NCBI RefSeq assembly: GCF_019430905.1
Contig: NZ_JAHYCA010000003.1
Location: forward strand, 675,264-739,263
DNA length: 64,000 nt
Source of the DNA: Billgrantia antri
Lineage (GTDB): Bacteria; Pseudomonadota; Gammaproteobacteria; Pseudomonadales; Halomonadaceae
Reading direction: 5' to 3'
Part shown: positions 56,778 through 64,000 of the stretch, piece by piece
Layout of the letters: every line of letters starts with the position of its first letter
Numbering within the stretch: position 1 is the stretch's first letter
Position numbers and translations under genes: made by a program
Notes under the pieces: model-generated
Seen by the model: the letters and a program-made list of their open reading frames with translations, nothing else
Told to the model about the DNA's origin: nothing
Databases searched by the model: none

Positions 56778-57629
56778 ATGGATGTACGAAGTCTGCGCTA
56801 CTTCATCGCCGCCTACGAGGGCGGTTCGATCAGCGCCGCCGCCCGGCGCTGCCACGTGGCGCAACCCTCCATCTCGACCGCGCTGGTGCAGCTGGAAGAG
56901 CGCCTGGGCACGCCGCTGTTCGAGCGCCACCGTCGCGGCATCACGCCAACCGAAGAGGGACACCGGCTCTATCCCTTGGCCCGCCAGGTCAGCGAGGATC
57001 TCGATGCAATCAGCCGCCTGTTTCGCACGCCGGCACCCGCAATGCCGGTGCGCCTGGGCCTGATGCGCTCGCTAGGCGCTAGCCGCATGACCGCCCTGCT
57101 CAAGGAGTACATCGGCCAGGGCGACAACCTGGCCCTGACCCTGGTCAATCCTGAGGAGCGCTGCGACGCACGCATCATCGGCGAACAGGACCTGTCGCCC
57201 GGCGAAGCCTTCCAGCCGATCTGGCACGACAGCTATCGTCTCGCGCTGCCCAGCGGGCACCCGCTGGGCCTGCAGGGCACTGTCTCGCTGGCCGACCTCG
57301 ACGGACTGCCGTTCATCTGGCGCCATCCATGCGCTGCCATGCAGCAGTTGGCCACGGCGCTCAGCGATGCCGGCGTGCGCTGCCAGGTACGAGCGCGTCT
57401 GCGCACCATCGAATATACCCTGGGGCTGGTGGCGGCCGGAGTCGGCGCCTCGCTGGTGCCGGCCTGGCCCGAGATCCTCGCTCACCCGGACGTGCAGAGC
57501 CGCCCCCTTGCCGAGCTCGAAATTCGCCAGACCATCGGCGTCGCCTACCCGGCGCAGCAGACGATGCCGGCGTTGATCCCGCTGCTTCAGCTCGGCAGAG
57601 CGGCGTGGGAAGCTCGCGAGCGCAGCTGA
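56778..57629 (+). CDS. LysR-family regulator divergent from E1-acyltransferase operon
   Basis: A 283-residue LysR-type regulator. The N-terminal helix-turn-helix is VRSLRYFIAAYEGGSISAAA through HVAQPSISTALVQLEERLGT; the effector domain follows from about residue 90 (PVRLGLMRSLGASRMTALLK, GVGASLVPAWPEILA). It is the nearest regulator to the fused E1 operon and probably controls it, with an unknown co-inducer. No clear ribosome site precedes the ATG, so translation may be leaderless or weak. The 3' end overlaps convergent epmC by 43 bases. Confidence 0.87.
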   Translation: MDVRSLRYFIAAYEGGSISAAARRCHVAQPSISTALVQLEERLGTPLFERHRRGITPTEEGHRLYPLARQVSEDLDAISRLFRTPAPAMPVRLGLMRSLGASRMTALLKEYIGQGDNLALTLVNPEERCDARIIGEQDLSPGEAFQPIWHDSYRLALPSGHPLGLQGTVSLADLDGLPFIWRHPCAAMQQLATALSDAGVRCQVRARLRTIEYTLGLVAAGVGASLVPAWPEILAHPDVQSRPLAELEIRQTIGVAYPAQQTMPALIPLLQLGRAAWEARERS

Positions 57630-58171
57630 TCGAGCACACGCAGCCCTTCTGACAGCGCGCTCTGCATGGGCTCGCCCCGTTGGTAGAAGGCTTGCAGCGC
57701 AGCGCGGAATGCGGCTGCCCGACATGGCAGCCCCTCCCGCTCGTAGCGGGCCGCGCGTTGCGCAACGCGGTCACGGAAGGCCTCGCGGTCGACCTCGACC
57801 TCACCACCCAGGTTGTCGACGCTGACATGAAAGCGTAGCCTGCAAGCGCGCGAGAAGAGCATCTCCAGTGCCTGGGGCGCCACTTCGGCCTGCTCGAAGC
57901 GGCGTTGCTGCTCTGCGCTTCGCCCGTCGGGCAGATACCAGTAGCCGTAATCCTCCTGCAGGCGCCGCTGCTCACCGGCGATGCACCAATGGCTGATCTC
58001 GTGCAAGGCGCTCGCGTAGAAGCCTCGCGCAAAGATCACCCGATGCCAGGGAACACGATCGTCGGCAGGCAGGTAGAGCGGCTCGTCGCCACCACGTACC
58101 AACCGAGTATTGAAGCGTGGTAAGAACAGGCCGTCGAACAGGGCGATCACGTCATCGAGGCGATGCGTCAC
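57587..58171 (-). CDS. epmC: Elongation factor P hydroxylase
   Basis: A 194-residue non-haem iron protein matching E. coli EpmC (YfcM). Near-identical blocks are FNTRLVRGGDEPLYLPADD, VPWHRVIFARGFYASALHEI, the metal-type HEISHWCIAG, DYGYWYLPDGRSAEQQRRFE and EVAPQALE. EpmC hydroxylates the beta-lysyl-lysine on EF-P; epmA and epmB are not in the window. GTG at 58171 is taken, since GGAG lies five bases upstream and alignment begins there; the ATG five codons earlier has no site. Confidence 0.95.
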   Translation of the reverse strand: MTHRLDDVIALFDGLFLPRFNTRLVRGGDEPLYLPADDRVPWHRVIFARGFYASALHEISHWCIAGEQRRLQEDYGYWYLPDGRSAEQQRRFEQAEVAPQALEMLFSRACRLRFHVSVDNLGGEVEVDREAFRDRVAQRAARYEREGLPCRAAAFRAALQAFYQRGEPMQSALSEGLRVLDQLRSRASHAALPS

Positions 58172-58303
58172 GAGTTCTCCATGCATGACGAAGGGGCCAC
58201 CAGTATAGGCGAGTCGGTTGCGCAGCGAAATTCACCGGGAATTGCTAACATATTCGGTTTCCTTGGCATGCGGCCAAGGTCCTGACATGCACGGAGCACT
58301 CCC

Positions 58304-59752
58304 TTGGCAACGTTCTTCACCGACCTGCTGAGCGTCAGCCGCACGGAAACGCGGCCCCTGCTGCGGCTGACCCTGCCGATCTGCGGCGCCCAGCTGGCCC
58401 AAGCCGGCATGAGCGTCACCGACGTGATGATGACGGGCCGTGTCAGCGCCACCGACCTGGCGGCCGTGTCCGTCGGCTCCAGCCTATGGCTGCCGCTGAT
58501 GCTGTTCATGACCGGCACACTGATGGGGCTGACGCCTATCGTCGCTCATCTACTGGGAGGCGGTGCCACCGAGCGAATCCGACCCAACGTTCACCAGGCG
58601 CTCTGGGTCGCGCTGGCACTGGGGCTAGCGTCGGCAGCGTTGCTATGGCTCACGGTGACCCCCATCTTCCGCCTCATGGAGGTTCCTCCCGAAGTTGCCA
58701 GACGCTCATCGGCCTACCTCGCCGCCGTTGCCTTCGGCATGCCGGGCGTTGCCCTGTTCCAGGCGTTGCGAGCCTTCTCCGACGGCATGAACCATACCCG
58801 ACCGTCGCTCTGGATCAGCCTGGTGGGGCTTGGCGTCAACGTTCCCAGCAACTTCATCCTGATCTACGGCGGCGACGGGTTGGTCCAGCTGTTTGGCGAC
58901 GCCTTGCCGGGCTGGCTGCATGCCCTGCCGGCCTTGGGGGCACTGGGCTGCGGTATCGCCACAGCACTCTCCATGTGGACCATGTGCCTGGCCATGATCC
59001 TCTACACCCGCCGCTCGCGCGCCTACGGCAGCGTCTCTCTGTGGCACTCGCCCACGCCTCCGCGCTGGACGCTGATCGGCGAACTGCTTTACGTAGGCGT
59101 CCCCATCGGCGTGGCGATCTTCGTCGAAGTCACGCTGTTCACGCTCATCTCGCTATTTATTGCCAGCCTGGGTGAAGTGACGGTGGCAGCGCATCAGGTG
59201 GCCCTGAACTACACCTCGATCCTGTTCATGCTGCCACTGGCACTGAGCATGGCGCTGACCGTCAGGGTCGGTAACACACTCGGACAGGGCAAGGCCGAGC
59301 GGGCGCGCATGGTGGCCTGGAACGGCGTGCTGGTATCGGTGCTGATCGCCCTGCTCAATAGCACCTTGCTGTGGTTCACGGCAGAGCCGGTCATGGCCCT
59401 CTACACTCACGATACGACCGTGCAGCGCCTCGCCCTATCGCTGATTCTGCTGGCCATGCTCTACCAGATTTCCGATTCGCTACAAGTCAACCTGGCCGGC
59501 GCTCTGAGAGGCTACAAGGACACGCGGGTCATCATGCTGATCACTCTGCTTGCCTACTGGGTGGTGGGCTTGGGTGGCGGTCACTGGCTGGGTACCCGAG
59601 GGCTGGCAGGCTTGGTAGGCCCCCTGGGAGTGCATGGCTATTGGATTGGCCTGATCGCCGGACTCACCGTGGCGGCGGTCCTGCTCGGCGTACGTCTGCA
59701 GCGCAAGGCCTGGGGAGTCGCGAATGGCAGGCTGGACATTCCGCAGGATTGA
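58304..59752 (+). CDS. MATE-family multidrug efflux transporter
   Basis: A 482-residue NorM/MdtK-type pump with 12 hydrophobic helices in two similar halves. LLRLTLPICGAQLAQAGMSV and TDVMMTGRVSATDLAAVSVG are the helix 1-2 signatures, with a matching second half from LLYVGVPIGVAIFVEVTLFT. It exports cationic drugs or organic cations in exchange for sodium or protons; conserved charged residues are too few to choose. A TTG start is inferred from GGAG eight bases upstream; no ATG lies in frame close by. Confidence 0.9.
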   Translation: MATFFTDLLSVSRTETRPLLRLTLPICGAQLAQAGMSVTDVMMTGRVSATDLAAVSVGSSLWLPLMLFMTGTLMGLTPIVAHLLGGGATERIRPNVHQALWVALALGLASAALLWLTVTPIFRLMEVPPEVARRSSAYLAAVAFGMPGVALFQALRAFSDGMNHTRPSLWISLVGLGVNVPSNFILIYGGDGLVQLFGDALPGWLHALPALGALGCGIATALSMWTMCLAMILYTRRSRAYGSVSLWHSPTPPRWTLIGELLYVGVPIGVAIFVEVTLFTLISLFIASLGEVTVAAHQVALNYTSILFMLPLALSMALTVRVGNTLGQGKAERARMVAWNGVLVSVLIALLNSTLLWFTAEPVMALYTHDTTVQRLALSLILLAMLYQISDSLQVNLAGALRGYKDTRVIMLITLLAYWVVGLGGGHWLGTRGLAGLVGPLGVHGYWIGLIAGLTVAAVLLGVRLQRKAWGVANGRLDIPQD

Positions 59753-60776
59753 AGCGAGGGGCAGCCTCGTTCGCGTGCTGATCCTCTTGCTGTTGAGCGG
59801 ATGCGGCGGCGAGGACGAAGGTGCGGCCAGGCTGGTGGAATACCAGCAGGCACTGGCCCGCGCCTTGGGTCAACCCGAACCCGAGAGAAACCCTCCTGAG
59901 AATATTGGCGCCTTCCCCGATCGCAACGAGCGCCTTCGAGAGGTCGCTGAAACCCGCGAGAGCCTACTGAATGTCTATGCCCTGCGTGAGTGCCGCATCA
60001 CCTCGTTGATTGCCGCGCGCAACAATCAGCTCGGACGCGTGGCGCCACCCAGCCAGCGCTGGATCTACGAGCTCGAACTCTGGCGCCGGCTATATGCCTG
60101 CTGGCATGGCGACATCCCTGGCACGCTTGCCGAGCCCGACCGTGAACGGCTCGAACAACTCCTACGAACCAAGACCGAGCAGCTACCGAAAGTGAGCTGG
60201 AACAGCCTTTTCGACTCAGATGAGTGGGTACGCCACTTCTCCCGTGCCAGCTCACCACTGGCACCTGGTGACTCCCGCGGCATTGCAGCACAGTTCGATG
60301 CCGTGGCCTGGCTACATCAGGCCACGCTCAACCAGTTCAATCCCGACTGGCATCCTGAGTCGGCTACGCTGGAGGGCCATCTCAAGTCGCTGCAGCATCG
60401 GCCACTCACGGCTGAGCTGCTGCGTGCACTGCTGCTAGCCGAGCAGCGATTGGTGGAGGCAACCGAGCTTTTGACCAGCAGCCTCGCCCGCAACGATACC
60501 TGCCAAGCGCTTGCCGCATCGCCTCAGGAACTGCATCGACGATTGACCGACACACCGGCCCACGAATGGCTGGATCAGCTTGAGACGCTTGCTACCCGCT
60601 GGCTGGCAGCCATCGACCAACTGCTCGCGAGCCACATCACCCCGCCCGATGCCGTCGCCGAGTACCTGCAACGCTGGCTCTCTCTGGAAAATCCCGAAGC
60701 TCCCTTGCCAGCCCTGCGCCAGGCACGCCGTGAGCATCGTCAGCATTGGCATGCCCTGGTAGAGCAATGTTCATGA
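59724..60776 (+). CDS. DUF3080-family lipoprotein
   Basis: A 350-residue lipoprotein: Arg-rich N terminus, signal LVRVLILLLLSGC with lipobox LSGC, then a mainly helical domain with many Leu/Arg/Glu, including VAETRESLLNVYALRECRIT and IYELELWRRLYACWHGDIPG, features of DUF3080. Function unknown; probably periplasmic and lipid-anchored. Its start lies 29 bases inside the 3' end of the MATE gene, after GGGGAG, so the two are cotranscribed and coupled. Confidence 0.8.
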   Translation: MAGWTFRRIEARGSLVRVLILLLLSGCGGEDEGAARLVEYQQALARALGQPEPERNPPENIGAFPDRNERLREVAETRESLLNVYALRECRITSLIAARNNQLGRVAPPSQRWIYELELWRRLYACWHGDIPGTLAEPDRERLEQLLRTKTEQLPKVSWNSLFDSDEWVRHFSRASSPLAPGDSRGIAAQFDAVAWLHQATLNQFNPDWHPESATLEGHLKSLQHRPLTAELLRALLLAEQRLVEATELLTSSLARNDTCQALAASPQELHRRLTDTPAHEWLDQLETLATRWLAAIDQLLASHITPPDAVAEYLQRWLSLENPEAPLPALRQARREHRQHWHALVEQCS

Positions 60777-60911
60777 AAAGGCGTCGCCGGACTTAACTTG
60801 CACAGCGACTCTGTGATATTGGTGATCCATACGAGGTAGGAGTCGATCCCGTCAGCCTAGCCGCAGCCGTGACCTTTCCGCTCGGCCCATGCAGAATCTG
60901 GAGGGAGGAAC

Positions 60912-61625
60912 ATGGGTATGACAATGTCGCCCCGCCCTGCCCGGGTCATCGACCTGGAAACGATGCGCCAGAAGTACCAGGCCAAGCGGCGCCTGGTACG
61001 CCTCTCCCCGGAGCTCGATGGCCTCGAGATGGTCTACAGCCTGGCCTCGGACCCCGACTCCCTTTATGGCATGCCCATACTGGCCTGGGGGCTGCGCGAG
61101 GATGGCGATGTCGTGGGCCTTGTGCCTTGGATGGAAACCTTGACCCCCTGTCATCAGCTCGACGACGCAGAGCATGGCTGCTTCGTTGGCTATCGCGACC
61201 CCGAGACCGAGGAACTGCTGGAATTCCCTCCCCCACATAAGGCATGCGAGCTGGAGCACGCTGCAGCCTATTTCGATTATGAAGAGACAAGCGACATCAC
61301 GCTGATTCAGCAGATTCCCGACAACCAGGGCACCCACGCCCTGTGCATCGACGACGATAGCCGCCCCTGGCAGCTGAAGCAGGTATTCGGCTGGCGCCTT
61401 TACAGCGACGGCAACGTGGAAGCCCTACTGGCAGACGAGTCTCTCATCGAGAGCACTCCGATTCTACCGGGCGATGCCTGCCTCTACCCGGGCAAGAGCC
61501 GTCACCGAATGGTCTACTTTTTCCAGCGCAGCATTGCCAACCGGATTCGCGAGCAGGACCCCGGCACGCTCGAGGCCTTGGCTCTGATGGTCGTACCCAG
61601 CGCCGCACAAGAAGCCAGCGACTAA
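60912..61625 (+). CDS. Hypothetical protein
   Basis: A 237-residue acidic cytoplasmic protein of unknown function. Visible blocks are VIDLETMRQKYQAKRRLVRL, a region with LAWGLREDGDVVGLVPWMET, and YPGKSRHRMVYFFQRSIANR near the C terminus. There is no signal peptide or membrane segment. Strong GGAGGGAGG precedes the ATG; an internal ATG three codons later is an alternative. It lies alone in a 135-base-flanked position upstream of convergent tusA. I do not recognise the family. Confidence 0.7.
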   Translation: MGMTMSPRPARVIDLETMRQKYQAKRRLVRLSPELDGLEMVYSLASDPDSLYGMPILAWGLREDGDVVGLVPWMETLTPCHQLDDAEHGCFVGYRDPETEELLEFPPPHKACELEHAAAYFDYEETSDITLIQQIPDNQGTHALCIDDDSRPWQLKQVFGWRLYSDGNVEALLADESLIESTPILPGDACLYPGKSRHRMVYFFQRSIANRIREQDPGTLEALALMVVPSAAQEASD

Positions 61626-61659
61626 GCCAGCGACACACGGCTACTGGACTGGCCTGACA

Positions 61660-61917
61660 TTAGCCTAAACGGATAAAGTAGAGGTAGTGTCCATCCGATT
61701 CCTGCTGTGAAAGCAGCTCATGGCCCAGGAAACTGCAGAACTTGGGTACGTCACGGGTGGTTGCTGGATCCGTGGCAACCACCTTGAGGACTTCCCCGGC
61801 CTTCATGTCACGCACCTTGTTATGCATGAGCATGATGGGTTCCGGGCAATAGAGACCGGTCGTGTCCAGCTCGACCTGAACGCTGAAGTCGGGCTGGGAG
61901 TCGGCGGTATTCGTCAT
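61660..61917 (-). CDS. tusA: Sulfurtransferase TusA
   Basis: An 85-residue sulfur carrier with the active-site motif [14 protein letters not shown] (Cys near residue 24), then [20 protein letters not shown], matching E. coli TusA closely. TusA relays sulfur from IscS to the TusBCD/TusE path for 2-thiouridine in tRNA and to molybdenum cofactor synthesis. It is divergent from the monooxygenase-like gene by 29 bases. Confidence 0.95.
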   Translation of the reverse strand: MTNTADSQPDFSVQVELDTTGLYCPEPIMLMHNKVRDMKAGEVLKVVATDPATTRDVPKFCSFLGHELLSQQESDGHYLYFIRLG

Positions 61918-61946
61918 CGATCGACCTCGTCGTGGGGAACTACCAA

Positions 61947-62234
61947 ATGATCAAGATCATCATTGAACGTCGTATCATGCCTGGCCTGGAGGAGGAATAC
62001 GAGGAAGCCGCACGCGAGGCCATGCGTTACTCTCTCGGGGCCAGGGGGTTCATCGGCGGTGAAACACTGGTCGAACGTGGCCACAGCGATCGACGCCTGG
62101 TGATCGTCAAATGGCGCAACTTGGATGCATGGAACGCATGGTACACCAGCGAGGAGCGTGCACGTGCCATGCAGCTTATCCTGCCGCTGCTGACTGAAGA
62201 CGAGACCATACGTATCTACGAACCCGCTTACTGA
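61947..62234 (+). CDS. Antibiotic biosynthesis monooxygenase (ABM) family protein
   Basis: A 95-residue ferredoxin-like-fold protein of the ABM family: [35 protein letters not shown] and [20 protein letters not shown] are the typical strands and helix. Such small proteins dimerise and may oxidise quinols or bind haem; the function here is unknown. The ATG at 61947 has GGGGA upstream; a GTG five codons earlier overlaps it. Confidence 0.8.
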   Translation: MIKIIIERRIMPGLEEEYEEAAREAMRYSLGARGFIGGETLVERGHSDRRLVIVKWRNLDAWNAWYTSEERARAMQLILPLLTEDETIRIYEPAY

Positions 62235-62261
62235 CCCGGCTCCACTCCAGAGCGCCTCGAG

Positions 62262-63347
62262 TCAATCCAGTAGCCTGACATGCACCGTGACCTCTTCGCG
62301 GTCATGATAGAGGTGTCGGCATCGCAGCTCGGTGCGAATGCCGGCATTCTCTAATGCTTCGCCCAGCAGAACCAGGCAGCGATCGACTTCCTCCCAGCGT
62401 CGCTTCATCGGCAACTTCAGGTTGAAAACCGCTTCCCGACACCAGCGGCGGATCAGCCAGCGCTGTACCATCGCCGTCACACGAGCCGGCTTGTCGACGA
62501 TATCGCATACCAGCCAATCCAATCGATACGGCGGCTCCCAGACGAAGCCATCTTCTCGCAGGTGCTCGACCATGCCCGTGGCCATCAGATCGCCCTTCAT
62601 GGGGCCATTGTCGATAGCGAAGACATGCATGCCCCGGGCAACCAACTGCCAGGTCCACCCACCCGGAGCCGCTCCCAGATCCGCCGCCTGCATGCCCTCT
62701 GCCAAGCGCACGCTCCATTCATCGCGCGGTATGAACTCATGCCAGGCCTCCTCGAGCTTCAGCGTCGAGCGACTGGGCGCGGCCGAAGGGAAGCGCAGCC
62801 GGCGAATACCGCCGGGCAATTCGCTTCGGTTTCCCGGAAAGCTCATCCCCAGCTGCACGAAGTCACCGTCCATCCAGAACAGATGCAAGCGGCGCCCACC
62901 GGCCTTGCGACGCAGGGCACCCCGCTTTCGCAGCGCTGACTCGAGCGGGCGCGTCAGCGCCTTGATCAGCCCCGCCAGCGCCTTACCTTCGTTGGTATCG
63001 GGCGTTTCGTGCCAGATCGACTCGAAACTCCATCCGCTGGTCATTACCTGGGCCAGGATGGGAGACATCCTGTCGTCACGATTCAATCCCATGGGCGCCA
63101 ACGCGACCAGGCTTTGACGGGCAAAGACGAGCTGCTCGAACTTCAGCTGACGATGCAGTTCGTTGGCCGGCCTTTCATCGTCCACGACGAAACAGGCGAA
63201 TCCACCCTGTTCGATGAACTCAGCCCTACCCTGCCAGCCAAGTCGCTCGACCCGCTCAGCCACCTCGGTCGCAACATCGGCTTCGAAACCTGGGCGACAG
63301 TAGAAAAGCAGCTGATCGGGCACCACACGGTCTGCCAGGCTAGCCAT
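62262..63347 (-). CDS. rlmM: 23S rRNA C2498 2'-O-methyltransferase RlmM
   Basis: A 361-residue rRNA methyltransferase. The N-terminal THUMP-like region (DQLLFYCRPGFEADVATEVA) is followed by a Rossmann-type MTase domain with QAADLGAAPGGWTWQLVARG (SAM loop), VFAIDNGPMKGDLMATGMVE, DWLVCDIVDKPARVTAMVQR and NLKLPMKRRWEEV; the K-D-K pattern of RlmM is visible. It methylates C2498 of 23S rRNA. The ATG at 63347 follows GAGAG; a start 11 codons upstream is also open. Confidence 0.94.
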   Translation of the reverse strand: MASLADRVVPDQLLFYCRPGFEADVATEVAERVERLGWQGRAEFIEQGGFACFVVDDERPANELHRQLKFEQLVFARQSLVALAPMGLNRDDRMSPILAQVMTSGWSFESIWHETPDTNEGKALAGLIKALTRPLESALRKRGALRRKAGGRRLHLFWMDGDFVQLGMSFPGNRSELPGGIRRLRFPSAAPSRSTLKLEEAWHEFIPRDEWSVRLAEGMQAADLGAAPGGWTWQLVARGMHVFAIDNGPMKGDLMATGMVEHLREDGFVWEPPYRLDWLVCDIVDKPARVTAMVQRWLIRRWCREAVFNLKLPMKRRWEEVDRCLVLLGEALENAGIRTELRCRHLYHDREEVTVHVRLLD

Positions 63348-63469
63348 TGGCGTTCTCTCAAGGATTCGTTGATGACGCATGGTACCAGCACTGGCTTTCG
63401 CTGTCGGCCATCCGCTAATCGCCTCTAGTCTGGGGCTTTTCGCCCTGTAGAAACTTTCTTCACTGCCCG

Positions 63470-63784
63470 CTAGGCGGCCAGCTTCAAGCCCACCAGGCCG
63501 GCAAGGATAAGCACCAGGCTGATCAGCCGCAGCGGCGAGGCACTATCGCCATAGATCAGTATGCCCAGCATGACCGTACCTAGCGCACCAACCCCCACCC
63601 AGATGGCGTAGGCAGTACCCACGGGGAGAACCTTCATTGCCTGTGCCAACAGATAAAAGCTCGCCACCATCGCCAGAATAGTGAATAGGCTCGGCAGCGG
63701 GCGGGTAAAGCCATGTGACGCCTTCAGGCCCAACGCCCACGCCACTTCGAGAAGACCGGCAACGACCAGTATCACCCAGGCCAT
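63470..63784 (-). CDS. gdx: Guanidinium exporter (SMR family, SugE/Gdx)
   Basis: A 104-residue small multidrug resistance protein with four helices. The essential Glu lies in [14 protein letters not shown] (near residue 13), followed by [10 protein letters not shown] and the [20 protein letters not shown] block of the Gdx/SugE subgroup, which export guanidinium by proton antiport. A guanidine-II riboswitch lies 21-70 bases upstream, which independently supports the substrate. AAGGA lies nine bases before the ATG. It sits between rlmM and an rRNA operon, both on the same strand. Confidence 0.95.
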   Translation of the reverse strand: MAWVILVVAGLLEVAWALGLKASHGFTRPLPSLFTILAMVASFYLLAQAMKVLPVGTAYAIWVGVGALGTVMLGILIYGDSASPLRLISLVLILAGLVGLKLAA

Positions 63785-63804
63785 TGTGATTTCCTTCTGA
63801 AGGT

Positions 63805-63854
63805 CCGAGGCCGTCCCCGGGTTGGCAGCACACCACCGGGTCGTCCCGCCGGTG
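63805..63854 (-). promoter_or_regulatory. Guanidine-II (mini-ykkC) riboswitch of gdx
   Basis: Two small hairpins with ACGR tetraloops, the defining feature of guanidine-II riboswitches, lie in tandem in the gdx leader. The first (63834-63854) has GGG-ACGA-CCC, the second (63805-63820) CCGGGG-ACGG-CCTCGG; 13 bases separate them. The second ends 21 bases before the gdx ATG, close to the AAGGA ribosome site, so guanidine binding should raise translation. Confidence 0.88.
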
Positions 63855-63886
63855 ATCAGGGGCCATTTTCGGTCCCTTAAACGGCG

Positions 63887-63912
63887 AAACCCCGACCAGT
63901 TGGCCGGGGTTT
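63887..63912 (-). terminator. rRNA operon terminator
   Basis: AAACCCCGGCC pairs with GGTCGGGGTTT (one wobble, 4-base loop) on the minus strand just after the 5S rRNA 3' end and continues into CGCCGTTT. It lies 32 bases before the guanidine-II riboswitch. Confidence 0.8.
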
Positions 63913-63920
63913 CTGAAGAG

Positions 63921-64000
63921 ATGCCTGACGATGACCTACTCTCGCATGGGGAGACCCCACACTACCATCGGCGCTGAGCGGTTTCACTGCTGAGTTCGGC
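63921..64000 (-). rRNA. rrf: 5S rRNA (5' end beyond window)
   Basis: The minus strand carries the 3' two-thirds of 5S rRNA: GCCGAACTCAGCAGTGAAAC, AGCGCCGATGGTAGTG and CCCCATGCGAGAGTAGG, ending in CGTCAGGCAT. About 80 of some 118 bases are in the window; the rest, and the 23S and 16S genes, lie beyond the right edge. Confidence 0.97.

Overview
The window looks like chromosomal DNA of a halophilic gammaproteobacterium, most likely Halomonas or a close relative. The evidence is the high GC content, the family mix (SlyA, TatD, EpmC, RlmM, TusA, FadBA and RimBK, all of gammaproteobacterial type), and an ectoine hydroxylase (ectD), an enzyme typical of salt-tolerant bacteria. I see no insertion sequence, prophage, CRISPR array or origin. 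The window begins inside a DMT transporter gene and ends inside a 5S rRNA gene; both are cut by the window edges.

Region by region. 0-9 kb: a minus-strand glycerol ABC-transporter operon, glpS-T-P-Q-U-V, followed by glpD behind a terminator. Its upstream region carries GlpR-like operator half-sites. 9-17 kb: a Pmp3-type membrane protein, a CBS-domain protein, tRNA-Gly(CCC), then a proline catabolism block (pruR-like AraC regulator, putA, putP). 17-22 kb: two tandem ompW genes, a gamma-glutamylcyclotransferase-like gene, a YqcC-family gene and a cystine-type ABC importer. 22-26 kb: a DUF3549 gene, the rimB-rimK pair, a DUF2383-like gene and a SanA-like gene. 26-32.5 kb: a complete sufR-B-C-D-S-T iron-sulfur operon with a long palindromic repeat between sufB and sufC and an IscR-type operator upstream.

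32.5-44.5 kb: an EAL phosphodiesterase, an Lrp-type regulator, an NDUFA9-like oxidoreductase, an AMP-phosphorylase-type enzyme paired with a PRPP-synthase homologue, panE-like, a methyltransferase, ectD, a PEBP protein, a flavodoxin-like protein and a tiny CCGSCS-motif protein. 44.6-50 kb: fadB-fadA under a PsrA-like box, divergent from slyA, then a UspA gene. 50-58 kb: uup, tatD, a degenerate exonuclease-like gene, a fused E1-alpha/beta 2-oxoacid dehydrogenase coupled to a FabD-like acyltransferase and divergent from a LysR gene, and epmC. 58-64 kb: a MATE pump, a DUF3080 lipoprotein, tusA, rlmM, and a guanidinium exporter (gdx/sugE) under a guanidine-II riboswitch squeezed against the end of an rRNA operon.

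The genes work together mainly in carbon and nitrogen scavenging (glycerol, proline, fatty acids, amino acids), Fe-S assembly, translation-linked modification (RimK, EpmC, RlmM, TusA) and salt or chemical stress. The least explained units are the E1-acyltransferase pair (53.4-56.7 kb) and the AMP-phosphorylase/PRPP-synthase pair (36.8-39.3 kb). The most clear-cut regulatory find is the guanidine-II riboswitch at 63.8 kb. All functional calls rest on motif and family recognition by eye; no database search was run.
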